In this document: piece by piece, positions 9,945 through 19,182 of the stretch
Numbering within the stretch: the first letter of the stretch is position 1
Layout: each line of letters starts with the position of its first letter
DNA from: Chloroflexota bacterium
Lineage (GTDB): Bacteria; Chloroflexota; UBA11872; VXNJ01
Assembly (NCBI GenBank): GCA_030744875.1
Contig: JASLPR010000070.1
Coordinates: 1 to 48,274 of the forward strand
Length of the DNA: 48,274 bases
Direction: 5' to 3'
The notes under the pieces: generated by a model
Databases searched by the model: none
Seen by the model: the letters and a program-made list of their open reading frames with translations, nothing else
What the model was told of the DNA's origin: nothing
Made by a program: the position numbers and the translations under genes

Positions 9945-10744
9945 GCGCCGGGGCCGAGAAACCGATGGTGGCGCTGCTGACGGATTTTGGCGCCGCCGAT
10001 CCGTATGTCGGGATGATGAAGGCGGCGATCCTGGAGGTCTGTCCGGTGGCGGCGCTGGTCGACATTTCGCATGACGTGGAGCCGCAAGGGGTCCCACAGG
10101 GGGCGTTCCTGCTCGGGGCGTCGTTGCCGCACCTGCCCCCGGACGCCGTGATCGTGGCGGTGGTGGATCCGGGGGTCGGCACGGCGCGCCGGGCGCTGGC
10201 AGTCAGGATCGGGAGTCGTTTGCTGGTGGGGCCGGACAACGGATTGCTGTCGCGGGCCTGGGAGTCGGCGGGCCCCGGGGAGCGGGTTGCGTATGAGTTG
10301 GACCGCGGGGAGTTCTGGCGGGCGGAGGTGAGCGATACCTTTCACGGTCGCGATGTGTTCGCACCGGTGGCGGCCCACCTGGCCGACGGCGTGGCGATTG
10401 AATAGCTGGGATCGCCGGTGGAAGAGATCGAGTTGCTATCAGATATGGCGCCCGAGCCGGGGGCGGACGGGGAGTTGCGGCTGCGCATTGAGCACATCGA
10501 CCGGTTCGGGAACCTGATCACGAACCTAGCGGGCGGAGATGTGCCCGCGGGTGACGGATTCAGGTTCGCGGTTGGGGAGCAGGTGGCGGTCGGGGTGCGG
10601 CGGAATTACGGCGCAGCGGATGGGCTGATTGCAGTGGTGGGCGGGATGGGCTACCTGGAACTGGCCGCGCCGGTCGGTTCGGCGCAGGCGCTGACCGCGG
10701 CGGCGATTGGTGATGCCGTCATTATGTCAAGCAGCGGCGGCTGA
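9941..10744 (+). pseudogene. SAM hydrolase / hydroxide adenosyltransferase (DUF62) interrupted by in-frame TAG at 10403-10405
   Basis: MVALLTDFGAADPYVGMMKAAIL...VDPGVGTARRALAV...FHGRDVFAPVAAHLADGVAIE*LGSPVEEIE...IEHIDRFGNLITNL; both halves in the same frame. Confidence 0.85.
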
Positions 10745-10776
10745 CCACTTCGGGCTGAGGTCCAGAAACCGGCGGG

Positions 10777-11532
10777 CTAGCTGAGGGCGGTCTTAAGTCT
10801 TTCGGTGGCCGCCAACTGCAATTGGCGCAGGTCGCTGCCGGCGTCGATGAACTGGAAGCCCTGGGCGATCGCATCGCGGGCGGCTTCGCCACTGCCGACC
10901 GGTACGCCGGCCGGTTTGCCGGCTTTCTGGGCCGCCGCCAGGATGGCGGCGATTGCGTCCAGGTGCGCCTGGTCTTTCCACATCTGGTCGGAGGACAGAC
11001 CCATCGACAGGCCCAGGTCGTTGGGCCCGATAAACGCGATGTCGACGCCGTCGATGGCCATGATGGCTTCGGCGTTGTTGACGCCCTCCATGTCCTCGAA
11101 CTGCGGGATGACCAGGATCGAGTCGTTGGCCCCGCCCTTGTAGCCCGGGTCCGTCAGCACGGCGCGCCCGGTGCCGGATGATCTTGTGCCGACCGGCGGG
11201 TAGCGCATGGCGGCGACGGTGGCGGTGGCCTGCTCGACGGTACTGAGGTGCGGCAGGATGATGCCCATAGCGCCGGCGTCCAGGATGCGGCCGATGGCGG
11301 TGGGATCGTGGGACCAGACGCGCGCCATCGGCACCGCGCCGCGCGCCTCGATGGCGCGGAAGGCGTTGACCATGGTTTGCGGGTCCCACTGGCCGTGCTC
11401 GGCGTCGACCGCGAGCCAGTCGTAGCCGGCCCCGGCCATGACCTCGGCGGCCGTGGGGGAGCCCAGGTTCAGCCAGGCGCCTACCGATGTTTCGCCGCGA
11501 TAAAGCTTGTCGCGGACCGGATTCAAACTCAC
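10777..11532 (-). CDS. HpcH/HpaI aldolase/citrate lyase family protein
   Basis: GAWLNLGSPTAAEVMAGAGYDWLAVDAEHGQWDPQTM...ARVWSHDPTAIGRILDAGAMGIILPHL; GTG start. Confidence 0.9.
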   Translation of the reverse strand: MSLNPVRDKLYRGETSVGAWLNLGSPTAAEVMAGAGYDWLAVDAEHGQWDPQTMVNAFRAIEARGAVPMARVWSHDPTAIGRILDAGAMGIILPHLSTVEQATATVAAMRYPPVGTRSSGTGRAVLTDPGYKGGANDSILVIPQFEDMEGVNNAEAIMAIDGVDIAFIGPNDLGLSMGLSSDQMWKDQAHLDAIAAILAAAQKAGKPAGVPVGSGEAARDAIAQGFQFIDAGSDLRQLQLAATERLKTALS

Positions 11533-11713
11533 GCTGGCAGCCCTCCGGGCTCTGGTGGCCGCCCCTCTTTGCCGGGTATCGAGCGCGGGCGGCCGATTGG
11601 CGCCCCGGAGCGTACTGCGGTCGAGGGAGGACGGCAAACGGCGAGAAGGCTGATGGCCACCGGACCCGGATGTACCTATCATTGCGGGAACCGGCCAGCG
11701 GAAAGGCGCGCGT

Positions 11714-12589
11714 TTGGAAATCCTGAACTCGATCTGGGATGCATTGAATACCCAGATCACGGTGATCCAGGGGAATCCCCTGACGACGATGGGGATTATC
11801 CAGTTGTTACTGATCCTCGTCGTGGCGCTGTTTGCCGCCGCCCGCCTGACCCGGATGCTGACCCGCTACCTGATCCGGCAGCTGGGCGTGGCGATGAGCA
11901 TCGCGTCGATCATCGGATCGGCGATTCGCGGGCTGGTCATCTTTGTCGGCTTCTACATCGCGCTGACTTCGATCGGGCTGGAACTGGGGATCCTGCTGGT
12001 GCCGCTGGGGGCGATCGGCATCGGGCTGGGCTTCGGATTGCAGCGGATCGCCGAGAACTTCGTGTCGGGGCTGATTCTGCTGACGGAGCGACCGATCTCC
12101 GATGGCGACATCATTGAGGTGAACGCCGTGCGCGGGGTGGTCGAGAAGATCGGGCTGCGCTCGACGCTGCTGCGCACGTTCGACAACACGCGGGTGACGG
12201 TGCCGAACTCGGAGCTGATCTCGAACCAGGTCGATAACTGGACGCTGGCGGATCGGACCGTGCGGATACGGTTCAACGTGGGCGTGGCCTACGGCTCGGA
12301 CGTGAAGTTGGTGGAGCAACTGTTGCGGCAGGCCCTGGCGGATCACGAGGACGTTTTGCCGGAGCCGGAGGCGCGGGTCTTCTTCATCGAATTCGGCGAC
12401 TCGTCGCTGAACTTTTTGATCTTCGCCTGGGTCGACACGCCGGCGAAACGGCTGACCACGCTAAGCGACCTGCACTTCGCCATCGACGAAGCCTTCCGCG
12501 AGAACGACATCGAGATCCCGTTCCCGCAGCGGGATATCCACCTGCGGTCGGGTTCGTTGGGGTCCGAAGACAACAAGACGGGCGACTAG
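11714..12589 (+). CDS. MscS family mechanosensitive ion channel
   Basis: VPLGAIGIGLGFGLQRIAENFVSGLILLTERPISDGDIIEV...GLRSTLLRTFDNTRVTVPNSELI. Confidence 0.92.
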   Translation: MEILNSIWDALNTQITVIQGNPLTTMGIIQLLLILVVALFAAARLTRMLTRYLIRQLGVAMSIASIIGSAIRGLVIFVGFYIALTSIGLELGILLVPLGAIGIGLGFGLQRIAENFVSGLILLTERPISDGDIIEVNAVRGVVEKIGLRSTLLRTFDNTRVTVPNSELISNQVDNWTLADRTVRIRFNVGVAYGSDVKLVEQLLRQALADHEDVLPEPEARVFFIEFGDSSLNFLIFAWVDTPAKRLTTLSDLHFAIDEAFRENDIEIPFPQRDIHLRSGSLGSEDNKTGD

Positions 12590-12660
12590 CCCACAAAATT
12601 TCACGAGTATCCAGGGTAGCTCGATCGTAAGAGCAGGCGCCGCAACAACTGGGGGAACGA

Positions 12661-13443
12661 ATGGATCTGGGACTCAAAGGACGGACGGCGGCAGTGACTG
12701 GGGGAAGCGAAGGGATCGGGCTGGCGATCGCCCGATTGCTGGCGGAGGAGGGCTGCGAGGTGGCGATCTGCGCACGCCGGCATGACGTCCTGGAGAACGC
12801 GGCGGCGCGGGTGTCGCGCGAGACTGGCTCCCGGGTGGTGCCGCTGGTGGCCGACGTGGGCGATGACGCGCAGGCGACTGATTTCGTGGAGAAGACGGTG
12901 CTGGAGTTGGGGAAGATCGACATTCTGGTGAACAACGCCGGGAAATCGGCGGCGAACATCTTTGAGTACGTCGATGACGCCGGCTGGCATGAAGACCTGG
13001 ACATCAAGCTCTTCGGGGCGATTCGGTGCTCGCGGGCGGCGATTCCGCATATGAAACACGCCGGCTGGGGGCGGATCGTGAACATCACCCACTCGGGCGG
13101 GCGGCAGCCGGGACCATCGTCGCTGCCGACATCGGTGAGCCGGGCGGCGGGGATCGCGCTGACGAAGGCGATGTCGAAGGATTATGCGGCGCACAGCATA
13201 TTGATCAACACGGTGATGGTCGGCTCGATCCGCAGTATGCAGTGGGAGCGGCGTTGGCGGGCCGGTGACGAGGGGCAGTCGCTGGAGGAGTTCTACGCGG
13301 CGGCCGGTCGCAATACCCCGCTGCGGCGCGTGGGGACGGCGGAGGAGGTGGCGGCGGCCGTGGCGTTCCTGGCGTCCGAGCAGGCTTCGTACATCACCGG
13401 GGTGGCGCTGGCGGTGGACGGTGGCGTCTCGGACGTTATCTGA
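12661..13443 (+). CDS. SDR family oxidoreductase
   Basis: TGGSEGIGLAIARLLAEEGCEVAICARR; ILVNNAGKS; C-terminal YITGVALAVDGG. Confidence 0.9.
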   Translation: MDLGLKGRTAAVTGGSEGIGLAIARLLAEEGCEVAICARRHDVLENAAARVSRETGSRVVPLVADVGDDAQATDFVEKTVLELGKIDILVNNAGKSAANIFEYVDDAGWHEDLDIKLFGAIRCSRAAIPHMKHAGWGRIVNITHSGGRQPGPSSLPTSVSRAAGIALTKAMSKDYAAHSILINTVMVGSIRSMQWERRWRAGDEGQSLEEFYAAAGRNTPLRRVGTAEEVAAAVAFLASEQASYITGVALAVDGGVSDVI

Positions 13444-13449
13444 GGATGC

Positions 13450-14509
13450 CTACTCGATAGCGGCGGCGGCGCGGCGCGTGCCACGCAACAGCAGGGCGTA
13501 GATGACTAGGGCGGGCAGGGTGACGAGGGCGGCGCCGAGGAACGCGGCCTGCACCGACACGCCCACCGCCAGCGCACCAAGCAGCGGTCCTCCGACGATC
13601 TGGCCGATGGCGTCGACCTGCACTCCCAGCGAGAGCACGGTGGCGCGGACGGCCGAGAGGATGAAGCGGTTCTGCCAGGCCTGGATTCCCGGTTCGTTGG
13701 CGCGGCGCAGGGGGCTGAACACCCAGAAGGCGGTAAGGGCGAGGACCAGGTTGCCGGCGAACGCGAAGGCGGCGACGTAGCCCATCAGGCCGAACCAGGC
13801 GACCGCGTCTAGGGGCCCCAGGCGAGGGAGGGTGATGGTGTCGAGCAGAAACGGGGTGGTGAGGCGATCGAGGGTTTCGCTGGCGGCGGCGTAGAGCACG
13901 GTGATGATCAGGACCAGCACCAGGATGCGCTGGCGGCGGATGGTGGTGACGCCGGCGACGGCGGTGTCCCGGGGGTTGCGCAGGGCGTGGCGTTCTTTGT
14001 CGGAGATCCGCTGGAACCCGCGCTCGGGTATGGTGAAGGCGAGGACGGCGGCCATAGCGATGAGGGCCAGCCCGGCTACTACGAGCGGGATATTGCGGTA
14101 GATGCTGGCCAGAGCGACGCTGAGGGCGATGCCGGCCAGGCTGCCGATGCGGAAGATCTGCGCGCCGCGCAGCAGGGCGGCGGGCAGCCGTGCGTCGCCG
14201 ATCTCATCGGCCAGCCAGGACGGTGGCGAAGCGCGGGACCGCCCCTTCCAGCGTGAAGTCTGCCCCGATCAGAGCGACGCCGACGATGACCGACAACCGC
14301 CGGTTGTATACATCGGCGAGTATCCCGGTGGGCACCTCGAAGATGAAGACGGTGGCTTCGAGGACGGTGCCCACCAGGACCAATTGCAGGGGGTCGAGTC
14401 CGACGATCTCCACCTAGTACACGCGATTGGTCGTGAACGCAGTGGCCAGCAACAGACCCAGGAGGGCGTAGGTGGCCAGGTAGAGCGGGTAGGCGGGAAA
14501 TCGTCGCAT
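13450..14509 (-). pseudogene. MFS transporter, disrupted (in-frame TAG 14414-14416 and deletion/frameshift near 14215-14235)
   Basis: MRRFPAYPLYLATYALLGLLLATAFTTNRVY*VEIVGLDPLQLVLVGTVLEATVFIFEVPTGILADVYNRRLSVIVG...FAT // WLADEIGDARLPAALLRGAQI...MAAVLAFTIPERGFQRIS. Confidence 0.85.
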
Positions 14510-14708
14510 GTGGGCACGGTCTCCATTCCGCGAGGTGGCAAAGCAGTGGCCACAGGATTACACGAGGTTCTGCGCCCAAGGGTGCGCACGGTCCGGGCAG
14601 CTAGGTGATGCGCCGCCGCAAACGATATGATCCGGTGATCGCACCATCAGGGCAAACGCCGACGGTAGCAGGCGCCAGAACCAGTGACAACGCTCCGGGA
14701 GGTAGTCC

Positions 14709-16340
14709 ATGACCGGTAACGAAGCCATCGCCGCGGTACTGGAACGGGAAGGCGTGGAGTACCTGTTCTGTTTTCCGCACAACCCGCTGATCGACGCGGT
14801 TTCGAAGCTGGGGATCAAGCCGATCATCGGCCGGACGGAGCGAACGATCATCAACATGGCCGATGGCTATACCCGGGTTAGCCGGGGGAAGAAGATCGGG
14901 GTGGTGGCGGTGCAGTACGGACCGGGCTCGGAAAACGCGTTCGGCGGCGTCGCCCAGGCGGCGGCGGACTCGGTGCCGATCATCGTACTGACCGGGGGCT
15001 ACGCGTTGCATCGCAACGGGATCACGCCGCTCTTCAACGCCATCGACCACTACCAGGGAATCACGAAGTGGGCGGCGCAGATCACGGGCATCCAGACGGT
15101 GACGGACCGCGTGCGGCGAGCGTTCGCGCTGGCTCGCAACGGCCACGGCGGGCCGATCATGTTGCAGTTGCCGTTGGACGTCGGTGACAGCGAATTCGGC
15201 GGTGACATCGACGACTATACGTCGCCGCGGGCGCACCGCTCGATGGCCGATCCGGCGGACGTGGACGCGGCCGCGGCCGCGATCTTGGCGGCCAAGAGCC
15301 CGGTGATCCACGCGGGGATGGGCATCCTGTGGGCCGACGCGTCGGCCGAACTGATCGATCTGGCGGAGACGGCCAAGATCCCGGTGGTGACGACGTTGAA
15401 CGGCAAGAGCGGTTTCCCGGAGAACCACGAGCTTTCCCTTGGCCTCTTCGGCAAGGTGAGCGCTACCCCGGCGAGCGACTTCATGAAGACCGCTGACCTG
15501 ATCATTGGCGCGGGCAGCAGCTTCACGATCGCCAACCAACAGGCGGCGATCCCGCCGGGCAAGCTGCTGATCCAGATCACCAACAGCGACACCGACATCC
15601 ACAAAGACTACGCGGTGGATCATGTCATGCTGGGAGACGCGAAGCTGGTGCTGGCGCAACTGACGGCGGCGATCAAGACGCGCATATCGGCCGGGGCGAG
15701 CCCGGCCGCGGACCCGCGGGTGAAGGTCGCGGCGGCGAAGAAGAACTGGATGGACGAGTGGCTGCCGCGGCTAACGTCCGACGAAGAACCGATCAACCCG
15801 TATCGGGTCATCTGGGACCTGATGCACTCGGTGGATCTGGGCACGACGGTGGTGACCCACGACGCCGGCAACCCGCGCGACCAGATGGCGCCGTTCTGGC
15901 AGGCGCTGCCATCGGCCTACTACATCGGCTGGGGTAAATCGACGCAGCTGGGCTACGGGCACGGTCTGGCCTATGGCGCGAAGCTGGCGATGCCGGATCG
16001 GCTGGTGGTCAACGTGATGGGCGATACGGCGGTGGGGATGTCGGGGATGGACTTCGAGACTGCGGTGCGCAACGACATCGGCGTCATCACCGTGATCCTG
16101 AACAATGGCGAGATGGGCGGCTACGACGCCTTTATGCCGGCGGCTAACGAGCGCTACAACGCCAAGAACCTGACCGGTGACTACGCCGGAGTCGCGGCGG
16201 CGTTGGGCTGTCACACGCGGAAGGTGGACAAGATCGCCGACCTGAAGCCGGCCATCGAACGTGCCAAGGAAGTGGTGGCTGGCAACCGGCCGGCGGTGAT
16301 CGAGGTCAAGACCCGCCCGGACCCGGTGTTTTCACGGTAG
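14709..16340 (+). CDS. Thiamine-diphosphate-dependent enzyme (acetolactate synthase-like)
   Basis: Catalytic Glu region IIGRTERTIINMADGY; ThDP motif GDTAVGMSGMDFETAVRNDIGVITVILNN. Confidence 0.88.
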   Translation: MTGNEAIAAVLEREGVEYLFCFPHNPLIDAVSKLGIKPIIGRTERTIINMADGYTRVSRGKKIGVVAVQYGPGSENAFGGVAQAAADSVPIIVLTGGYALHRNGITPLFNAIDHYQGITKWAAQITGIQTVTDRVRRAFALARNGHGGPIMLQLPLDVGDSEFGGDIDDYTSPRAHRSMADPADVDAAAAAILAAKSPVIHAGMGILWADASAELIDLAETAKIPVVTTLNGKSGFPENHELSLGLFGKVSATPASDFMKTADLIIGAGSSFTIANQQAAIPPGKLLIQITNSDTDIHKDYAVDHVMLGDAKLVLAQLTAAIKTRISAGASPAADPRVKVAAAKKNWMDEWLPRLTSDEEPINPYRVIWDLMHSVDLGTTVVTHDAGNPRDQMAPFWQALPSAYYIGWGKSTQLGYGHGLAYGAKLAMPDRLVVNVMGDTAVGMSGMDFETAVRNDIGVITVILNNGEMGGYDAFMPAANERYNAKNLTGDYAGVAAALGCHTRKVDKIADLKPAIERAKEVVAGNRPAVIEVKTRPDPVFSR

Positions 16341-16438
16341 TCGGTCCGTCGGTAGTCCCGAGCGGCGGCAAATACCCTCGACGAGGGCGCGCTTTTGCGT
16401 GATATTTGGCCAAGCGGCGCGATCAGAATCGGAGTAAG

Positions 16439-18277
16439 TTGAACAGCCCGTTCCACTGGCGGCATCGGCAGGCTGAATTCACCGTTGCCAACGTCTCGGA
16501 CGCCTTCGGCAACGCGGTGCGGGTGTTCCGGCTGGTCTGGAGTACAAGCCCGTTCCTGACCGGCCTGATGCTGGTGCTGACGGTGGTGAGCGCCGCCACG
16601 CCGGCGGCGACGGCCTGGGTACTGGGCGCGATCCTGACTGCCACCGACGACGCCCTGCGCGCTGGAACGGGCGAGTTCAGCCGGGTCGGCGCACTGATCG
16701 CCCTGCAGGCCGGGATCGTGGTGGTGGCGTTCGGGCTACGGGCCGGGAGAGGGGCGGTGAGTTCGATCCTGGGCGACCTCTTCACGAACCGCACGAACCT
16801 GATGATCCTCGAAAAGTCGGAGACGTTGGATATCTCCTACTTCGAGAACGCGGTGTTCTACGACCGGCTTGAAAACGCCCAACGTGAAGCCCGTGAGGGG
16901 CCGATGCAGATCGTGGCCGAGTCGTTCGCGGTGGCGCAGAATGCGATTACCCTGCTGACCCTGATCGCGGTGCTGTACACCATCGCTTGGTGGATCGTGC
17001 TGGTGGTAATCGTGACGACCCTGCCGGCGCTGCTGGTGGAGGTGAAGTTCAGCCGCGAGCGCTTCCGCCTGCAGACCTGGCGCTCGCCGGAAGTCCGGCG
17101 GTTGGGCTATTTCCGCTGGCTCATCACCAACGATGACTACATCAAGGAACTGCGCATTTTCGACCTCGGCCGCCACCTGATCGACATCTACCGGGCCACC
17201 TTCGACAAGTTCTTCCGCGAAAACCGCAGCCTGACCCTGCGCAGCACCCGGGCGACGGCGGCGCTGCAGTTCCTGGGAGCGGCTGCCAGCGGTGGGGTGT
17301 TCGCCTACGTGGCCTACCAGGTGGTGCTGGGGACGCTGCGGATCGGCGCGCTAGGCACCTACTACATCGCCTACCAGCAGACCGTGGAGGCGACCAATCA
17401 ACTCCTGCAGGGGATAACCCGCATCTATGAGCGCGGGCTGTTCGTGAACAACTTCTTCGAATTCCTGGAGTTCGAACCGCTGGTGGATCCGGGCGTCGAG
17501 GGCAAAAAGGTGCCGCGGCCGCTGGCGCAGGGGATCGAGTTCCGGGACGTTCATTTCACCTACCCGGGCACCGAGACGCCGGTACTGGAGGGGGTGTCCT
17601 TCAAGATCGAGCCGGGGCAGACGGTGGCGGTGGTGGGGGCGAACGGGGCCGGGAAGACGACGCTGGTGAAACTGATTTCGCGTTTCTACGAACGGAACGC
17701 CGGTGACATCCTGATCGACGGGGCGGATATCCGGGAGTACGACGTGTACGACTTGCGGACCCAGATCGGGGTGATCTTTCAGGACTACGGGCGCTACCAG
17801 GAGACCGCCTCGATCAACGTCGGCTACGGCTCGCTACCGGATATCGCCGACAAGGAGCGGATCGAGCGCGCGGCGGACCTGAGCGGCGCGCACGACGTGA
17901 TCGCCGACCTGCCGGACGGCTACGAGACGCAACTGGGACGCTGGTTCCGGGACGGGGTGAACCTATCGATCGGGCAGTGGCAGAAGATAGCCCTGGCGCG
18001 GGGGTTTATGCGAGACGCCCAGCTGCTGATCCTGGATGAGCCGACGTCGTCACTGGACGTACAGAGCGAGCACGAGGTCTTTGAGCGCTTTCGGGAGCTG
18101 ACGAAGGACAAGATGGCGATCTTGATCTCGCACCGGTTCACGACGGTGCGGATGGCGGACCGGATCCTGGTGATCGACGGCGGGCTGATTATCGAGGACG
18201 GGACCCACGAGGAACTGGTCGCGCGCGCAGGGGTTTATGCCGGCCTGTTCGAGATGCAGGCGGCGGCTTACCGATAG
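16439..18277 (+). CDS. ABC transporter, fused transmembrane and ATP-binding domains
   Basis: Walker A GANGAGKTTL, signature LSIGQWQKIALARGFMRDAQLLILDEPTSSLD; TTG start after GGAG. Confidence 0.92.
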   Translation: MNSPFHWRHRQAEFTVANVSDAFGNAVRVFRLVWSTSPFLTGLMLVLTVVSAATPAATAWVLGAILTATDDALRAGTGEFSRVGALIALQAGIVVVAFGLRAGRGAVSSILGDLFTNRTNLMILEKSETLDISYFENAVFYDRLENAQREAREGPMQIVAESFAVAQNAITLLTLIAVLYTIAWWIVLVVIVTTLPALLVEVKFSRERFRLQTWRSPEVRRLGYFRWLITNDDYIKELRIFDLGRHLIDIYRATFDKFFRENRSLTLRSTRATAALQFLGAAASGGVFAYVAYQVVLGTLRIGALGTYYIAYQQTVEATNQLLQGITRIYERGLFVNNFFEFLEFEPLVDPGVEGKKVPRPLAQGIEFRDVHFTYPGTETPVLEGVSFKIEPGQTVAVVGANGAGKTTLVKLISRFYERNAGDILIDGADIREYDVYDLRTQIGVIFQDYGRYQETASINVGYGSLPDIADKERIERAADLSGAHDVIADLPDGYETQLGRWFRDGVNLSIGQWQKIALARGFMRDAQLLILDEPTSSLDVQSEHEVFERFRELTKDKMAILISHRFTTVRMADRILVIDGGLIIEDGTHEELVARAGVYAGLFEMQAAAYR

Positions 18278-18388
18278 GCAAGGTTGCCGGGCTGCCGGCG
18301 GTGGGGGCGGCGTACCGCCATGCGTTGTCTCCGGTCCGCTGAGACGCCGGCGGCGGCGTACCGGCAAAAGAGACGCCGCCAGGCGCAT

Positions 18389-18465
18389 TGGCGACCTCGA
18401 GAGGACTCGAACCTCCGGCCTCGTGGTCCGCAACCACACGCTCTATCCAACTGAGCTACGAGGTC
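18389..18465 (-). tRNA. tRNA-Arg (anticodon GCG), 3' CCA encoded
   Basis: Manual cloverleaf: GACCTCG-TA-GCTC.AGTTGGATA.GAGC-G-TGTGG.TTGCGGA.CCACG-AGGCC-GGAGG.TTCGAGT.CCTCT-CGAGGTC-G-CCA. Confidence 0.92.
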
Positions 18466-18501
18466 TTGCGAAATGAATGCTAGGTAGCGATGTCGGTGCA
18501 G

Positions 18502-19182
18502 TCAAGCGGGTTTGGCGGTGGCCCGGCGGGTACGCGCCGACCACCATGGACCGACGAGGAAAATGCCGATGTCGGCGGCGATGTGCAGGGCGATGGCCGG
18601 GAGGACGGAACCGTAGATGAAGAGGGTGGTCCCGAAGAGTAGCCCGCCGACCGTGGCGAGGAGCAGGAAGGGGCGCTGGAAGCCGGCGAGGGCGTGATGA
18701 AAGCCGAAGACAGTGGCGACGATCAGAAGGGCCGGGAGGAAGCCAATGTACTCGGCGAGGCGCCCCTGGGCGAGGCCGCGGAAGAAGAGTTCTTCGGCGA
18801 CCGGGTTGAGTACCAGGAAGAAGGACAGTTCCAGGGCCAGTGCGCCGGGAGTGGCGCGGCTGCCGACCGCACCTTGGCGGCGGACGAATTCGGCGCTGAC
18901 CAGAGCCACGATGACGGCCAAAGGCACGAGCGGCAGCCACGCCCAGAGCGCAAAATCGGCGGACAGGCCGACGGAATGGACGCCGCCACCCCAGGCCAAC
19001 GCCCAGATCAGCGGGACGGCGGTCAGCGGCAGGACCCGGGCGGGCACGTCGATGCGGAACCAGGACCAGACGTGAGCGGCGTCCCGGAGCCGGACGCCGG
19101 GGAGCGCGTTGCGGGAGGGCACCGGGGGCGGCGCGTCGGCAGTGGAAGGGTTGTCAGGTGGTTGTGTCGGTGCGTTCGGCAT
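18502..19182 (-). CDS. CPBP family intramembrane metalloprotease
   Basis: NPVAEELFFRGLAQGRLAEY...FGFHHALAG...LPAIALHIAADIG motifs. Confidence 0.9.
   Translation of the reverse strand: MPNAPTQPPDNPSTADAPPPVPSRNALPGVRLRDAAHVWSWFRIDVPARVLPLTAVPLIWALAWGGGVHSVGLSADFALWAWLPLVPLAVIVALVSAEFVRRQGAVGSRATPGALALELSFFLVLNPVAEELFFRGLAQGRLAEYIGFLPALLIVATVFGFHHALAGFQRPFLLLATVGGLLFGTTLFIYGSVLPAIALHIAADIGIFLVGPWWSARTRRATAKPA

Noticed and set aside
18290-18380. GC-rich complementary segments between the ABC transporter and tRNA-Arg
   Set aside because: Weak, imperfect pairing in very GC-rich DNA with no T tract; not a supportable terminator.
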